Shown in pieces: positions 1 to 8,655 of a DNA stretch of 64,000 bases (its first letter is position 1; every line of letters begins with the position of its first letter). This DNA comes from Pseudonocardia parietis (lineage in GTDB: Bacteria > Actinomycetota > Actinomycetes > Mycobacteriales > Pseudonocardiaceae). The notes beneath the pieces are model-generated. The model saw only the letters and a program-made list of their open reading frames with translations. It searched no databases and was not told where the DNA came from. A program made the translations under genes and the position numbers. Location of the stretch: positions 434,001 to 498,000 of the forward strand of contig NZ_JAGINU010000001.1 of NCBI RefSeq assembly GCF_017876315.1. Direction: 5' to 3'.

Positions 1-209
1 AGTCCCTCCCGCAGCACCGGCGCGGCCAGCGCCACCGTGTGCAGCGCCGAGAACGTCGCCTTGGCCAGCGGGGACACCATGTTGTTGCGGCGGTTGCGCT
101 GCCACATGAACACGAAGACCGCGACCACCAGCACGACCACCGCGACGGCGAGCAGCAGTACCAGCGACGGCGAGATACCGGTCGGACCGTCGATCACCGC
201 GAGCCCCAC
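1..209 (-). CDS. N-terminal fragment of a membrane protein, possibly a LytS-type sensor histidine kinase
   Basis: An open frame of 69 codons enters from the left edge. It begins at a GTG preceded by a G-rich stretch that could be the ribosome site; a second GTG four codons later is equally possible. A short N-terminus is followed by a strongly hydrophobic segment of about 20 residues (Leu/Val/Ala), a WQRNRR basic stop-transfer, and a segment reading FSALHTVALAAPVLREGL. That last pattern resembles, from memory, the start of the cytoplasmic part of actinobacterial LytS-like sensor kinases. Only the first 69 residues are visible, so the family call is tentative. The presence of a coding frame is more certain than its function. 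Confidence 0.5.
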   Translation of the reverse strand, partial: MGLAVIDGPTGISPSLVLLLAVAVVVLVVAVFVFMWQRNRRNNMVSPLAKATFSALHTVALAAPVLREG

Positions 210-236
210 CGTCGCGCCCCCCGATACTTCCCGCAC

Positions 237-1115
237 CTACCTCACCAACCGGGACAGCCTGCGGTCGGCGAGCGGCTTGCCGCCGGTCTGGCAGGTCGGA
301 CAGTACTGGAACGATCTCTCCGCGAAGGAGACCTCCCGGACGGTGTCGCCGCAGACCGGGCAGGGCAGCCCGGTGCGCGCGTGCACCCGCAGGCCGGAGC
401 GCTTCTCCCCCTTCAGCTCCGCGGCGCCCTGGCCCACCGACCGCGTCACGGCGTCGGCGAGCACCCCGTGGAGGGCCTCGAACAGCGCGTCCCGCTGTGC
501 GGTGACCAGCCGGGATGCGGTGGCGTACGGCGACAGCTGCGCGGTGTGCAGGATCTCGTCGGAGTAGGCGTTCCCGATCCCGGCGACCGTGGCCTGGTCG
601 GTGACCAGCGTCTTCAGCCGGCGGCCGTCGCCGTCGAGCAGCGCGTCGAGCCCGTCGCGGGTCAGCTCCAGGGCGTCCGGCCCGAGCCTCGCGATCCCGG
701 GGACCTCCCGGGGATCGCCCACCAGGTAGACGGCCAGCCGCTTCTGGGTGCCGGCCTCGGTGAGGTCGAACCCCGGCCCGCCGACCGCGTCGAGATGCAC
801 CCGCAGCTGCAACGGGCCCCGGCCGGGCTTGGGCGGGGTGGCCCCGGCGGTGGCGTGCCAGCGCAGCCAGCCGGCCCGGGACAGGTGGGTGACCAGGTGC
901 AGCGCGCCCTCACCCGGCCGGTCGGCGAAGTCGACGGACAGGAACTTCCCGAACCGGGACGCGCCCGTCACCACCCGCCCGGGCAGGGCGGACACCGGTG
1001 GGTCGACGGTCTTGAGCGCGCTCATCGAGGCCAGGTCCACCCGGGCCACCGGCCGGTACACGGCGTGCTCACGCAGGTGGTGGGCCAGGGCCTCCACCTC
1101 GGGAAGTTCCGGCAC
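237..1115 (-). CDS. Fpg/Nei family DNA glycosylase
   Basis: Base-excision repair glycosylase/AP lyase that removes oxidised bases. The 292-residue protein begins MPELPEVE, so Pro2 and Glu3 are the family catalytic pair. Lys57 lies in the SRFGKF motif at the position of the catalytic lysine of E. coli Fpg. The C-terminus holds the zinc finger as CPVC (252-255) and CPTC (272-275), followed by a short basic tail. Length fits the family (about 270-290). The start is GTG, fixed by the invariant N-terminal motif. The next gene on the same strand ends 8 bases upstream, so the two are probably cotranscribed. Whether it is Fpg-like or Nei2-like in specificity cannot be told from what is visible. Confidence 0.93.
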   Translation of the reverse strand: MPELPEVEALAHHLREHAVYRPVARVDLASMSALKTVDPPVSALPGRVVTGASRFGKFLSVDFADRPGEGALHLVTHLSRAGWLRWHATAGATPPKPGRGPLQLRVHLDAVGGPGFDLTEAGTQKRLAVYLVGDPREVPGIARLGPDALELTRDGLDALLDGDGRRLKTLVTDQATVAGIGNAYSDEILHTAQLSPYATASRLVTAQRDALFEALHGVLADAVTRSVGQGAAELKGEKRSGLRVHARTGLPCPVCGDTVREVSFAERSFQYCPTCQTGGKPLADRRLSRLVR

Positions 1116-1123
1116 CGCGACTC

Positions 1124-1564
1124 CTAGTTGATGGGCTGCAGCGGGCTGTCCGCGTGCCCCGGGGTCGACCGGTTCTTCAGGCTGCGGATGACGACCTTGG
1201 TCTCCTCACGACCGGTCGAGAACCCGCGGACCATCCCCGTCCAGCTCTCCGGGGGGAGGTCGTACCCGCCCTGGGTCTTGGCGGTGATGGTGAACGGGCG
1301 CCGCAGCAGCCAGCGGACCGGGAAGAAGCCCACCCCGACGATCACCACGAGCCAGTAGAACCAGGGGAAGACGACCTCGTCGGGCACCCAGATCAGCAGG
1401 ATCAGCCAGAAGAACACGAGCGCGGACAGGATCAGGACGACCGCACCGCTACCCGCGTCGACGTCGTGCTCGAACTCGTCGCCCACGGCGGGCGTGGTCC
1501 ACTCGATCCGTCGCTGCACCTGCCACTCGCGGTAGTCCGCCGCGATCACCGTCTTCGTCGCCAA
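1124..1564 (-). CDS. conserved membrane protein, two hydrophobic segments, function unknown
   Basis: A 146-residue protein from a TTG start with a GGAG ribosome site a few bases upstream. The N-terminal third is soluble (ADYREWQVQRRIEW). Two adjacent hydrophobic helices in the middle read roughly VVLILSALVFFWLILLIW and FYWLVVIVGVGFFPVRWLL. The C-terminal part ends in HADSPLQPIN. I recognise this as a family conserved in Pseudonocardiales but know no function for it. The open frame continues upstream, but codon usage and the ribosome site favour the TTG. It lies directly upstream of the DNA glycosylase gene on the same strand, with an 8-base gap. Confidence 0.7.
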   Translation of the reverse strand: MATKTVIAADYREWQVQRRIEWTTPAVGDEFEHDVDAGSGAVVLILSALVFFWLILLIWVPDEVVFPWFYWLVVIVGVGFFPVRWLLRRPFTITAKTQGGYDLPPESWTGMVRGFSTGREETKVVIRSLKNRSTPGHADSPLQPIN

Positions 1565-1665
1565 GGTCTCCGCTCCCCTGCCCCGTTGGAGCCGATGTTC
1601 CCACAGGGCACCGACAGAACCGAGTGTCCGCGCGGACACGCCCGGGGCGCTCTCCGGTCGCGACC

Positions 1666-2241
1666 TCAGCAGGCCGGTTCGGTGGGCTCCCGTTCGGGGA
1701 CGCCGGGGGCCAGCAGCTCGGAGCGGGTCAGCACGACCGGCTCCGGGCCGTCGTTGCGCAGCTCGTTCGGCTCGCCGTCGCCCAGGAAGAACGCGTCCCC
1801 GCTGCCGAACGTCTGCGGCTCGCACCGGCCCGCCCGCTGCACCGTGACGGTGCCGGACCGGACCGCGGAGATCGCCGTCCCGGGGTGCCGGACCCAGCCG
1901 GTCGCCTGGCCGGGCTGGAGCACCTCGGTGCGCACCAGCAGCTCCGCGGGCCCCGGGGTCTCGATCTCGACCGGCCGGTCGAGGGTCGCCCGGGTGTCCG
2001 ACCCGGCCTGGGCGACCGAGGCTCCGGGCACGGCAGACGGAGAGGTGGAGGACGGGGCGTCCGGTGACCCGGGATCGGCAGGCATCGAGGCCGACGGTTC
2101 CGTGGTCGCGGACTCCTGGTGGCCGAGCTGGCCGGACTGCGCGCATCCGGTGAGCAACGCGCCGGCCACGACGAGCAGGACGGCACCGGTCAGGGTCGGG
2201 GTGCGCACGAGCGGGTCCTCCCGGGGAACGAGGCGGATCAC
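1666..2241 (-). CDS. cupin-like secreted lipoprotein
   Basis: A 191-residue exported protein. The N-terminus has a basic region, a hydrophobic core and a lipobox ALLTGC with the lipidated Cys at residue 33. A Ser/Pro/Ala-rich spacer follows (about 34-85) and then a compact domain of about 100 residues. Motifs such as LQPGQATGWVRHPG and GSGDAFFLGDGEPNELRN are typical of a small cupin barrel. The protein is probably anchored to the outer face of the membrane. Metal ligands of classical cupins are only partly present, so the ligand is unknown. The next gene on the same strand, a P450, ends 18 bases upstream, so the two could share a transcript. Confidence 0.75.
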   Translation of the reverse strand: MIRLVPREDPLVRTPTLTGAVLLVVAGALLTGCAQSGQLGHQESATTEPSASMPADPGSPDAPSSTSPSAVPGASVAQAGSDTRATLDRPVEIETPGPAELLVRTEVLQPGQATGWVRHPGTAISAVRSGTVTVQRAGRCEPQTFGSGDAFFLGDGEPNELRNDGPEPVVLTRSELLAPGVPEREPTEPAC

Positions 2242-2259
2242 GGCGAGGCTAGTGCGCGC

Positions 2260-3516
2260 TCACCACGCCAGTGGGAGCCGGGTGATCCCGTTGATGAAGT
2301 TCGAGGTCAGCCGGCGCGGCTCGCCTGCCGGGTGGGCCTGCGGCAACCGCAGGAACGCGGTGAAGAACGCCCGCATCTGCAACCGCGCGAAGTGCGCACC
2401 GAGACACAGGTGCGGGCCCTGCCCGAACGCGAGGTGGTCGTTCGGCGTGCGGTCCGGCTCGAAGCGGTGCGGATCGGCGAACCGGCGCTCGTCGTGGTTC
2501 GCGGAGCAGTGGTAGACGACGACCTTGTCCCCCGCGTGGATCCGCGTGCCGTGCAGCGTCAGGTCCCGGGTGGCCGTGCGGCGGAAGGTCAGGACCGGTG
2601 GGTGCCACCGCAGCATCTCCTCGACCGCCGCCGGGAGCAGCTGCGGTTCGGCGCGCAGCCGGGCGTGGGCCTCCGGGTGCTCCAGCAGGGCGAGGACCCC
2701 GCCGGGCAACGCGCTGCGCACGGTGTCGTTGCCCGCGATGACCAGCAGGAAGAAGAACATGTGCAGTTCCGGTCCGGTGAGCCGGCGACCGTCCACCTCG
2801 GCCCGCACGAGCGCGGTCATGACGTCGTCGGCCGGCTCGGCCCGTTTGCGCTCGGCGAGGGCGTCGGCGTAGCCGAACATGTCGGCCAGCGCGGCCGGGG
2901 ACCGCGGGTTCACCGGCGCGCCGCCGGTGCCGGTGCCGGTGTCGGTGCCGGTGCCGGCCTCGGCGTGCTCGGGGTCCTGGTACCCGATCACCCGGTTCGT
3001 CCAGCGCAGCAGCTCCGGCCGGTCCTCGAGCGGTACGCCGAGCAGGTCGGACAGGTTCTGCAGCCCGAAGTCGTCGGTGACCTGCGAGGTCAGCTCGCAC
3101 CCGCCGTCGTCGCGCACCGCATCGAGCAGTCGCTCCGCCCGATCGGCGACACCCGCCTCGAACGACTCCATCCGCCGCCGGGTGAACGCGCCGGAGACCA
3201 GGGTGCGCAGCCGCACCTGCTCCGGCGGATCCATGTTGAGGACCATGCGCCGCAGGAACGGCAGGTCGGCGGGGTCCGGATCGCGAATCTGGGTCGCGCC
3301 GAGCGACGACGAGAAGTCGGCCGGGCTGCGCAGGACGTGCCGGACGTCGTCGTACCGGGTGATCGCCCAGAACCCCGGACCGGCCGGCCACGGGCCGACC
3401 GTGTGCTCCTCCTGCCAGGCCACCGGGGCCTCGTCGCGCAGCCGGCGCAGGTCCCCGTGCGGCACGCCGCGGGCGAAGATCCGCGGGTCGAACACGTCCA
3501 CCGGTGGGCTGCTCAC
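2260..3516 (-). CDS. cytochrome P450
   Basis: Haem-thiolate monooxygenase of about 418 residues. The I-helix motif AGNDT, the ExxR motif in EEMLR and the haem loop FGQGPHLCLG with its Cys ligand are all present. The overall pattern is closest to the CYP124/125/142-like group acting on lipids or sterols, but substrate is not predictable. The start chosen is a GTG just before the conserved N-terminal domain; an upstream in-frame extension contains three Cys and looks non-coding. A simple-sequence stretch encodes a GTGTDTGTGTGG run near residues 196-207, in the F/G region. The gene is divergent from a MarR-MFS pair, which suggests co-regulation. Redox partners are not in the window. Confidence 0.93.
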   Translation of the reverse strand: MSSPPVDVFDPRIFARGVPHGDLRRLRDEAPVAWQEEHTVGPWPAGPGFWAITRYDDVRHVLRSPADFSSSLGATQIRDPDPADLPFLRRMVLNMDPPEQVRLRTLVSGAFTRRRMESFEAGVADRAERLLDAVRDDGGCELTSQVTDDFGLQNLSDLLGVPLEDRPELLRWTNRVIGYQDPEHAEAGTGTDTGTGTGGAPVNPRSPAALADMFGYADALAERKRAEPADDVMTALVRAEVDGRRLTGPELHMFFFLLVIAGNDTVRSALPGGVLALLEHPEAHARLRAEPQLLPAAVEEMLRWHPPVLTFRRTATRDLTLHGTRIHAGDKVVVYHCSANHDERRFADPHRFEPDRTPNDHLAFGQGPHLCLGAHFARLQMRAFFTAFLRLPQAHPAGEPRRLTSNFINGITRLPLAW

Positions 3517-3597
3517 GACCGGGACCGTAATGACGGGACACCGCCCACGGCCAGCCACTTTGCATTGCACCGAGCAACAGTGCATCCTTGCGCGGGC

Positions 3598-3607
3598 CAA
3601 CTAGTTG
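3598..3607. promoter_or_regulatory. 10-bp perfect palindrome, candidate MarR operator
   Basis: CAACTAGTTG is a perfect palindrome in the gap between the divergent P450 and MarR genes, about 30 bases upstream of the MarR start. MarR-family regulators usually bind short palindromes in their own divergent promoter. This is a positional inference; a 10-bp palindrome alone is weak evidence. Confidence 0.4.
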
Positions 3608-3639
3608 CGTGATACATGCATATTCGAGAGGGAGTCGTG

Positions 3640-4122
3640 ATGCCCCCCGCGGACCCCGCCACCGAACCGGACGAGGCAGATCTCGAGCTCGCCGACACCG
3701 TCGTTCGCGAGCTGTTCCTGCTGATCCGGCAGGTCAAGCGGTCGACCGAGCGCCACCGCCCGGAGATGATCGTCGACATGGCCGGCTACCACGTGCTGGC
3801 ACACCTGCACTTCGCCGGCCCGCAGCGGGCCACCGAGGTCGCGGCCACCTTCCACGCCGACCCCTCGACGATCAGCCGCCAGGTGTCACCCCTGGTCAAG
3901 GCCGGTCTCGTGGAGCGCCGGGCTGATCCGGCCGACGGTCGCGCCGCACTGCTCGCGGCCACCGACGACGGCGTCCTGGTGATCGAGTCGGAGCGGCGGC
4001 GGCGCACCCGGGTGATCGCCCGGGTGCTCGGCGCCTGGGAACCGGGCGACCGCACGGCACTCGCGACCCTGCTCGACCGCTTCCTCGTCGATTTCCAGAC
4101 CCACGAAACACGGGAGTCCTGA
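3640..4122 (+). CDS. MarR family transcriptional regulator
   Basis: A 160-residue winged-helix regulator. The helix-turn-helix and wing are seen as ATEVAATFHADPSTISRQVSPLVKAGLVERRADPADGR (split here by function: recognition helix around STISRQ, wing around RRADPADGR). The ATG start was chosen because GGGAG lies 5 bases upstream; an adjacent GTG and a more distant ATG are alternatives. The stop codon abuts the start codon of the MFS exporter with no gap, so the two form an operon. The likely role is ligand-relieved repression of the exporter and possibly of the divergent P450. Confidence 0.92.
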   Translation: MPPADPATEPDEADLELADTVVRELFLLIRQVKRSTERHRPEMIVDMAGYHVLAHLHFAGPQRATEVAATFHADPSTISRQVSPLVKAGLVERRADPADGRAALLAATDDGVLVIESERRRRTRVIARVLGAWEPGDRTALATLLDRFLVDFQTHETRES

Positions 4123-6804
4123 ATGTCCACCGCTGCCGCCGGCGCGCGACCCGGCGCCACGCCGGCCGACGGGGAACTGACCCACCGGCAGATCCTGACG
4201 GTCCTGGGTGGACTGATGCTGGGGATGTTCCTGGCCGCCCTGGACCAGACCGTCGTCTCGACCGCCGTCCGCACGATCGCCGACGACCTCTCGGGGCTGT
4301 CGCTGCAGGCCTGGGCGACCACCGCGTTCCTGATCACCAGCACGATCAGCACCCCGCTCTACGGCAAGCTGTCCGACATCTTCGGCCGCAAGCCGCTGTT
4401 CATGATCGCGATCGTGGTCTTCCTGGTCGGGTCGGTGGCCTGCACCCTGGCCTGGTCGATGTACTCCCTCGCGGTGTTCCGCGCGCTGCAGGGCCTGGGC
4501 GCGGGCGGCCTGATGTCACTGGCCATGACCATCCTCGGCGACATCGTCCCGCCCCGGGAACGAGCCCGGTACCAGGGCTACTTCCTCGCCGTGTTCGGCA
4601 CGTCCAGCGTGATCGGCCCGGTCGTCGGCGGCCTGCTCTCCGGCGTGGACACGATCCTCGGGATCGACGGCTGGCGCTGGATCTTCCTGGTCAACGTGCC
4701 GATCGGGCTGGTCGCGCTGGTCGTCGTGTACAAGGTGCTGAACGTTCCGCACGTCCCCCGGCGGGCCCGGATCGACTGGCCGGGCGCGCTCGCGCTGACC
4801 ATGTGCCTGGTGCCGCTGCTGATCGTCGTCGAGCAGGGCCGCGACTGGGGCTGGGCCGCCACCCCCTCGATCCTCTGCTACGTCATCGGCGCCGTCGGGC
4901 TGGCCCTGTTCGTACTGGCCGAGCGCGCGTACGGCGACGACGCACTGCTCCCGCTGCGGCTGTTCCGGACCGGGATCTTCACGCTCTCGAGCATCATCAA
5001 CCTGCTGATCGGCATGGCGATGCTCGGCGGGATCGCGTTGCTGCCGCAGTTCCTGCAGCTCGTGTACGGCGCGACGCCGATCGAGGCCGGCTTCATGATG
5101 CTGCCGATGGTCGGCGGGATCATGATCGCCTCGGTCACATCCGGCCAGCTGACCTCGCGCACCGGCCGCTACAAGATCTTCCCGGTGATCGGGACCGCCT
5201 TCATCACGATCGCCATGGTGCTGTTCTGGCAGACCCTCACCCCGCAGATCCCGATCTGGCAGCTCGACCTGACGATGGTGCTGCTCGGCCTGGGTCTGGG
5301 CCTGTGCATGCAGACGCTGGTGCTGGCCGTGCAGAACGCCTTGCCCGCCCGGGACATGGGCGTGACGACCTCGGCCGTCACGTTCTTCCGGCAGATGGGT
5401 GGCGCCCTGGGCACCGCGGTGTTCCTGTCGGTGGTGTTCTCCACCGCGGGCGACCGGATCGGCGAGGCCATCCGTTCGGCGATGGGCACCGACGCGTTCC
5501 GCACCGCGGTGTCCGATCCGGCGGTGCTCGCCGACCCGGCGAACCAGCAGGTCGTGCAGGGCCTGCAGTCCGGTGCCTCGAGCTCGGCGGTGCTGAGCGA
5601 CTCGTCGTTCCTGCAGCAGATCGACCCGCGGCTGGCCGCGCCGTTCCAGGACGGTTTCACCAGCTCGATGACCCTGGCGTTCCTCGTCGCCGCCTGCGTG
5701 ATCGCGGTGGCGTTCGTGCTGGTGCTGTTCCTCGAGGAGCGGCCGCTGCGCACGATGTCCGGGGCGCAGGCCGCCCGGGCCGAGGCCGAAGCCGCGGCCG
5801 CGGCCGCCGCGAGCCTCCCCACGGGGGAGGCCACCACCGCGGCGCCGGTCCCCGTGCCGGCGGGCCGGGGCGCCGGGCGCGAGCCGGACGGCGGACCCAC
5901 GACCGCTGCCCCCACCGGGATCGACGGCACGGTCCCGGTCGCCGCACCGCACCGGGTCGAGCGCGACGGCGAGGGCCCGGCCGTCACCGGCCGGATCCGG
6001 GACGAGGACGACGACGCGCTGGCAGGCGTCACCGTGACCGTGGCCCGGCTGTCCGGCGAGCAGGCCGGCCGCGCCACCACCGACGGCGACGGCCACTACC
6101 GGGTCGCGCTGGACGGGCCGGGCCGGTTCCTGGTCGTCGCCGCATCCGGCTCGCTCCCGCCGCACGCGGTCACGCTCCCGGTCGGGTCCGGGCCCGCCCG
6201 GCACGACATCCGCCTGGCCGGCGGCAGCGGGGTCCGCGGGTCGGTGCGCGACGCGGGTGGGCACGGCGTCGAGGGCGTGACCGTCTCACTGATCGACACG
6301 GCCGGCGACGTCGTCGCGACCGGCCGGTCCGGCGACACGGGCCGGTTCGCCCTGACCGGTGTGCCGGAGGGCCGGTACACCCTCGCCGCCGCCGGCGAGG
6401 ACGTCGACCCGGTGGCGACCGGGATCCACATCCCCTCGGCGGGCACGGCCGCACAGGACCTACGGCTGCCGCAGCGCGCGCGGCTCACCGGCCGGGTCAC
6501 CGCCGCATCGGACGGCCTCCCGGTGGCCCGGGCGCTCGCGACGCTGATCGACTCCGACGGCGCGGTCGTCGGGTCACGGCTGGCCGGACCGGACGGCACC
6601 TTCGCCTTCGACGGCCTGGCATCGGGCAGCTACACGCTCGCGACCAGCGGCTACCCGCCGGTGGCGACGGTCGTGGCGCTGGAGCCGGGCCGCGTGACGC
6701 ACTCGGACGTGGAGTTCCCGCACCCGCTCGCCGATCCGGAGCCGAGCCCCTCGCCGTCGGCCGAGGGCAACGGACGGCCCCTCCGGGAGGGCGAGCCCCG
6801 GTAG
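4123..6804 (+). CDS. DHA2-type (EmrB/QacA) MFS efflux pump with C-terminal carboxypeptidase-regulatory-like repeats
   Basis: An 893-residue drug:H+ antiporter. Residues about 25-545 form a 14-helix DHA2 transporter, including the family motif C region GPVVGG and the loop motif YGKLSDIFGRKP. After an Ala/Glu linker the protein continues with three beta-sandwich repeats of about 80 residues, starting near 620, 702 and 787, each with a pattern like GxVxDxxGxxVxGVxV...TDxxGxFxLxGLxxGxYTL. Those are carboxypeptidase regulatory-like (transthyretin-like) domains, normally extracellular. If helix 14 ends outside, they would face the wall; with an even helix number the tail is predicted cytoplasmic, which is odd. 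The gene is directly fused in an operon to the upstream MarR gene. Confidence 0.9.
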   Translation: MSTAAAGARPGATPADGELTHRQILTVLGGLMLGMFLAALDQTVVSTAVRTIADDLSGLSLQAWATTAFLITSTISTPLYGKLSDIFGRKPLFMIAIVVFLVGSVACTLAWSMYSLAVFRALQGLGAGGLMSLAMTILGDIVPPRERARYQGYFLAVFGTSSVIGPVVGGLLSGVDTILGIDGWRWIFLVNVPIGLVALVVVYKVLNVPHVPRRARIDWPGALALTMCLVPLLIVVEQGRDWGWAATPSILCYVIGAVGLALFVLAERAYGDDALLPLRLFRTGIFTLSSIINLLIGMAMLGGIALLPQFLQLVYGATPIEAGFMMLPMVGGIMIASVTSGQLTSRTGRYKIFPVIGTAFITIAMVLFWQTLTPQIPIWQLDLTMVLLGLGLGLCMQTLVLAVQNALPARDMGVTTSAVTFFRQMGGALGTAVFLSVVFSTAGDRIGEAIRSAMGTDAFRTAVSDPAVLADPANQQVVQGLQSGASSSAVLSDSSFLQQIDPRLAAPFQDGFTSSMTLAFLVAACVIAVAFVLVLFLEERPLRTMSGAQAARAEAEAAAAAAASLPTGEATTAAPVPVPAGRGAGREPDGGPTTAAPTGIDGTVPVAAPHRVERDGEGPAVTGRIRDEDDDALAGVTVTVARLSGEQAGRATTDGDGHYRVALDGPGRFLVVAASGSLPPHAVTLPVGSGPARHDIRLAGGSGVRGSVRDAGGHGVEGVTVSLIDTAGDVVATGRSGDTGRFALTGVPEGRYTLAAAGEDVDPVATGIHIPSAGTAAQDLRLPQRARLTGRVTAASDGLPVARALATLIDSDGAVVGSRLAGPDGTFAFDGLASGSYTLATSGYPPVATVVALEPGRVTHSDVEFPHPLADPEPSPSPSAEGNGRPLREGEPR

Positions 6805-6806
6805 TG

Positions 6807-6820
6807 GTTCCACGTGGAAC
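6807..6820. other. parS-like ParB binding site
   Basis: GTTCCACGTGGAAC is a perfect 14-bp palindrome matching the parS core GTTNCACGTGNAAC. It occupies the 19-bp gap between the convergent MFS and gamma-glutamyltransferase stop codons. The form with C and G at the variable positions is the one known from Pseudomonas parS sites. ParB spreads from such sites to segregate the chromosome origin. Confidence 0.75.
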
Positions 6821-6823
6821 GGG

Positions 6824-8653
6824 CTACAGCGCGATCGCCGCGCCCACTCCCGAGCGCGGGTCGACGGCCGCGTGCAGCGCCCCCGGCCCACCGCCGCCGG
6901 GTACCGCGGTGCCCCGCCCGACCGCACACATCCGGCCCAGCGCCCAGGCACCGGCGTCCTCGACGGCGTGCCCGCGGCGCCGGAGACCGGCGAGGGTGTC
7001 CGCGCCCAGCCGGGACTCGACGACCAGCCCGTGCGGCTCCCAGCCGCGCGGCGCGAAGGACGCGGGGAACGCCGTCGAGTGCCAGGCCGGGGCGTCGATC
7101 GCGGCCTGCAGGTCCAGGTCGCCGTGGATCATCGCGAGCAGCAGGCACAGCTGCCACTGGTCCTGCTGGTCGCCGCCCGGGGTGCCGAGCGCGACCGCGG
7201 GCTCGCCGTCGCGCAGGGCGAGCGACGGGCTGAGCGTCGTGCGCGGCATCCGCCCCGGCGCGAGCGAGCTCGCCAGACCCTCCTCCAGCCAGAACATCTG
7301 GCCGCGGGTACCGAGGCAGAACCCGAGCGCCGGGATCGTCGGCGACGACTGCAGCCAGCCACCGGACGGCGTCACCGAGATCATGTTCCCGGCGGCGTCC
7401 ACGACGTCGACGTGCACCGTGTCCCCGCGGGCGACACCCTCCCGGCTGACTGTGGGCTCCCCGGTCCCCGGCCCCTCGACACCGGTGCCGCGGCCTGCCC
7501 CGGGGTGGGCCGCGTAGGCGCCGATGCGGGGCTTTCGGCCGCCCGGCGAGCCGGGGCGCAGGCCACCGTCCGAGCCGGCTCCGATGAGGCCCCGGCGGGC
7601 GTCGGTGTAGGCGTCCGACAGCAGATCGGTCATGGGGACGTCCCAGCCGGAGGGGTCCCCGTACCAGGCCTCCCGATCGGCGAACGCCAGCTTGGCCGCC
7701 TCGGCCGCCGCGTGCACGGTCTGTTCGGTGGCGATCCCGCCCGGCAGCTCGACATCCACACCGGACAGCAGCCGCAGCTGTTGCAGCAGCACCGGACCCT
7801 GTGACCACGGCCCGCACTTGGCGACCGACCAGCCCCGCCCGGCGTCGGCGACCAGGGCGTCCTCGTAGTGCGACGACCAGCCCGCCAGGTCCTCGGCGGT
7901 GAGCAGGCCGGTGTGGTCGAGGCCGGTCTCGTCGCGGACCGGGGTCGCGCAGAAGCGTTCGATCTCCTCGGCGACGAAGCCGCGGTACCAGGCGTCGCGG
8001 GCGGCGTCGATGCGTGCCTCGCGGCCGGGTCCGGTCGCCGCGCCGAGCAACCGCTGCCAGGTCGCGGCCAGCGCGGGCAGCCGGACGATCTCCCCGGGGC
8101 GGGGGACGCGACCGCCGGGCAGCCAGGTGGCCGCCGAGCTCGGCCAGTGCGTGCGGAAGTGCTCGGCGACCGTGTCCAGTGCCGCCGGGATCCGCGGTAC
8201 CAGCGGGAACCCGCCCGCGGCGTAGCCGAGCGCCGGTTCGAGGACGTCGGCGAGCTCCCAGGTGCCGTGGTCGCGGAGCAGGGTCAGCCAGCCGTCCCAG
8301 GCGCCGGGCACGGTCGCCGGGAGCAGCCCGGTGCCGGGGACGATCTCGCAGCCCGCACCGCGCAGCCGGTCGATGGTCGCGGCGGCCGGGGCGACGCCCT
8401 GGGCGCAGAGCACCTTCGGGGCCGGGTCGTCCGCCGTGACGAAGACGGCGGGCAGCTCACCGCCCGGCCCGCACAGGTGCGGTTCGACGACCTGCAGCAC
8501 GAACCCGCAGGCGACGGCCGCGTCGAAGGCGTTGCCGCCCCGGGCGAGCACGGTCGCCGCGGCGGCGGTGCCGAGGTGGTGGGTGCTGCTGACCGCGCCG
8601 CGCGGGCCGATCCGGTCGTGGCTGAGAGTGCTGCGGGCTACCACGCCCCGCAT
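6824..8653 (-). CDS. gamma-glutamyltransferase family protein
   Basis: An Ntn-hydrolase of about 609 residues that would transfer or hydrolyse gamma-glutamyl groups, for example of glutathione-like thiols. The single chain normally self-cleaves before a nucleophilic Thr. Here the cleavage site reads GDTVHVDVVDAAGN, with the Thr in the DTVH motif, and the downstream GTPGGDQQ motif is also intact. Neither a signal peptide nor a lipobox is visible, so it is probably cytoplasmic, like the YwrD-type paralogues. The ATG start lies 2 bases beyond the upstream gene's stop codon, suggesting translational coupling to the RecB-like nuclease; a GTG three codons later is an alternative. Confidence 0.88.
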   Translation of the reverse strand: MRGVVARSTLSHDRIGPRGAVSSTHHLGTAAAATVLARGGNAFDAAVACGFVLQVVEPHLCGPGGELPAVFVTADDPAPKVLCAQGVAPAAATIDRLRGAGCEIVPGTGLLPATVPGAWDGWLTLLRDHGTWELADVLEPALGYAAGGFPLVPRIPAALDTVAEHFRTHWPSSAATWLPGGRVPRPGEIVRLPALAATWQRLLGAATGPGREARIDAARDAWYRGFVAEEIERFCATPVRDETGLDHTGLLTAEDLAGWSSHYEDALVADAGRGWSVAKCGPWSQGPVLLQQLRLLSGVDVELPGGIATEQTVHAAAEAAKLAFADREAWYGDPSGWDVPMTDLLSDAYTDARRGLIGAGSDGGLRPGSPGGRKPRIGAYAAHPGAGRGTGVEGPGTGEPTVSREGVARGDTVHVDVVDAAGNMISVTPSGGWLQSSPTIPALGFCLGTRGQMFWLEEGLASSLAPGRMPRTTLSPSLALRDGEPAVALGTPGGDQQDQWQLCLLLAMIHGDLDLQAAIDAPAWHSTAFPASFAPRGWEPHGLVVESRLGADTLAGLRRRGHAVEDAGAWALGRMCAVGRGTAVPGGGGPGALHAAVDPRSGVGAAIAL

Positions 8654-8655
8654 CC

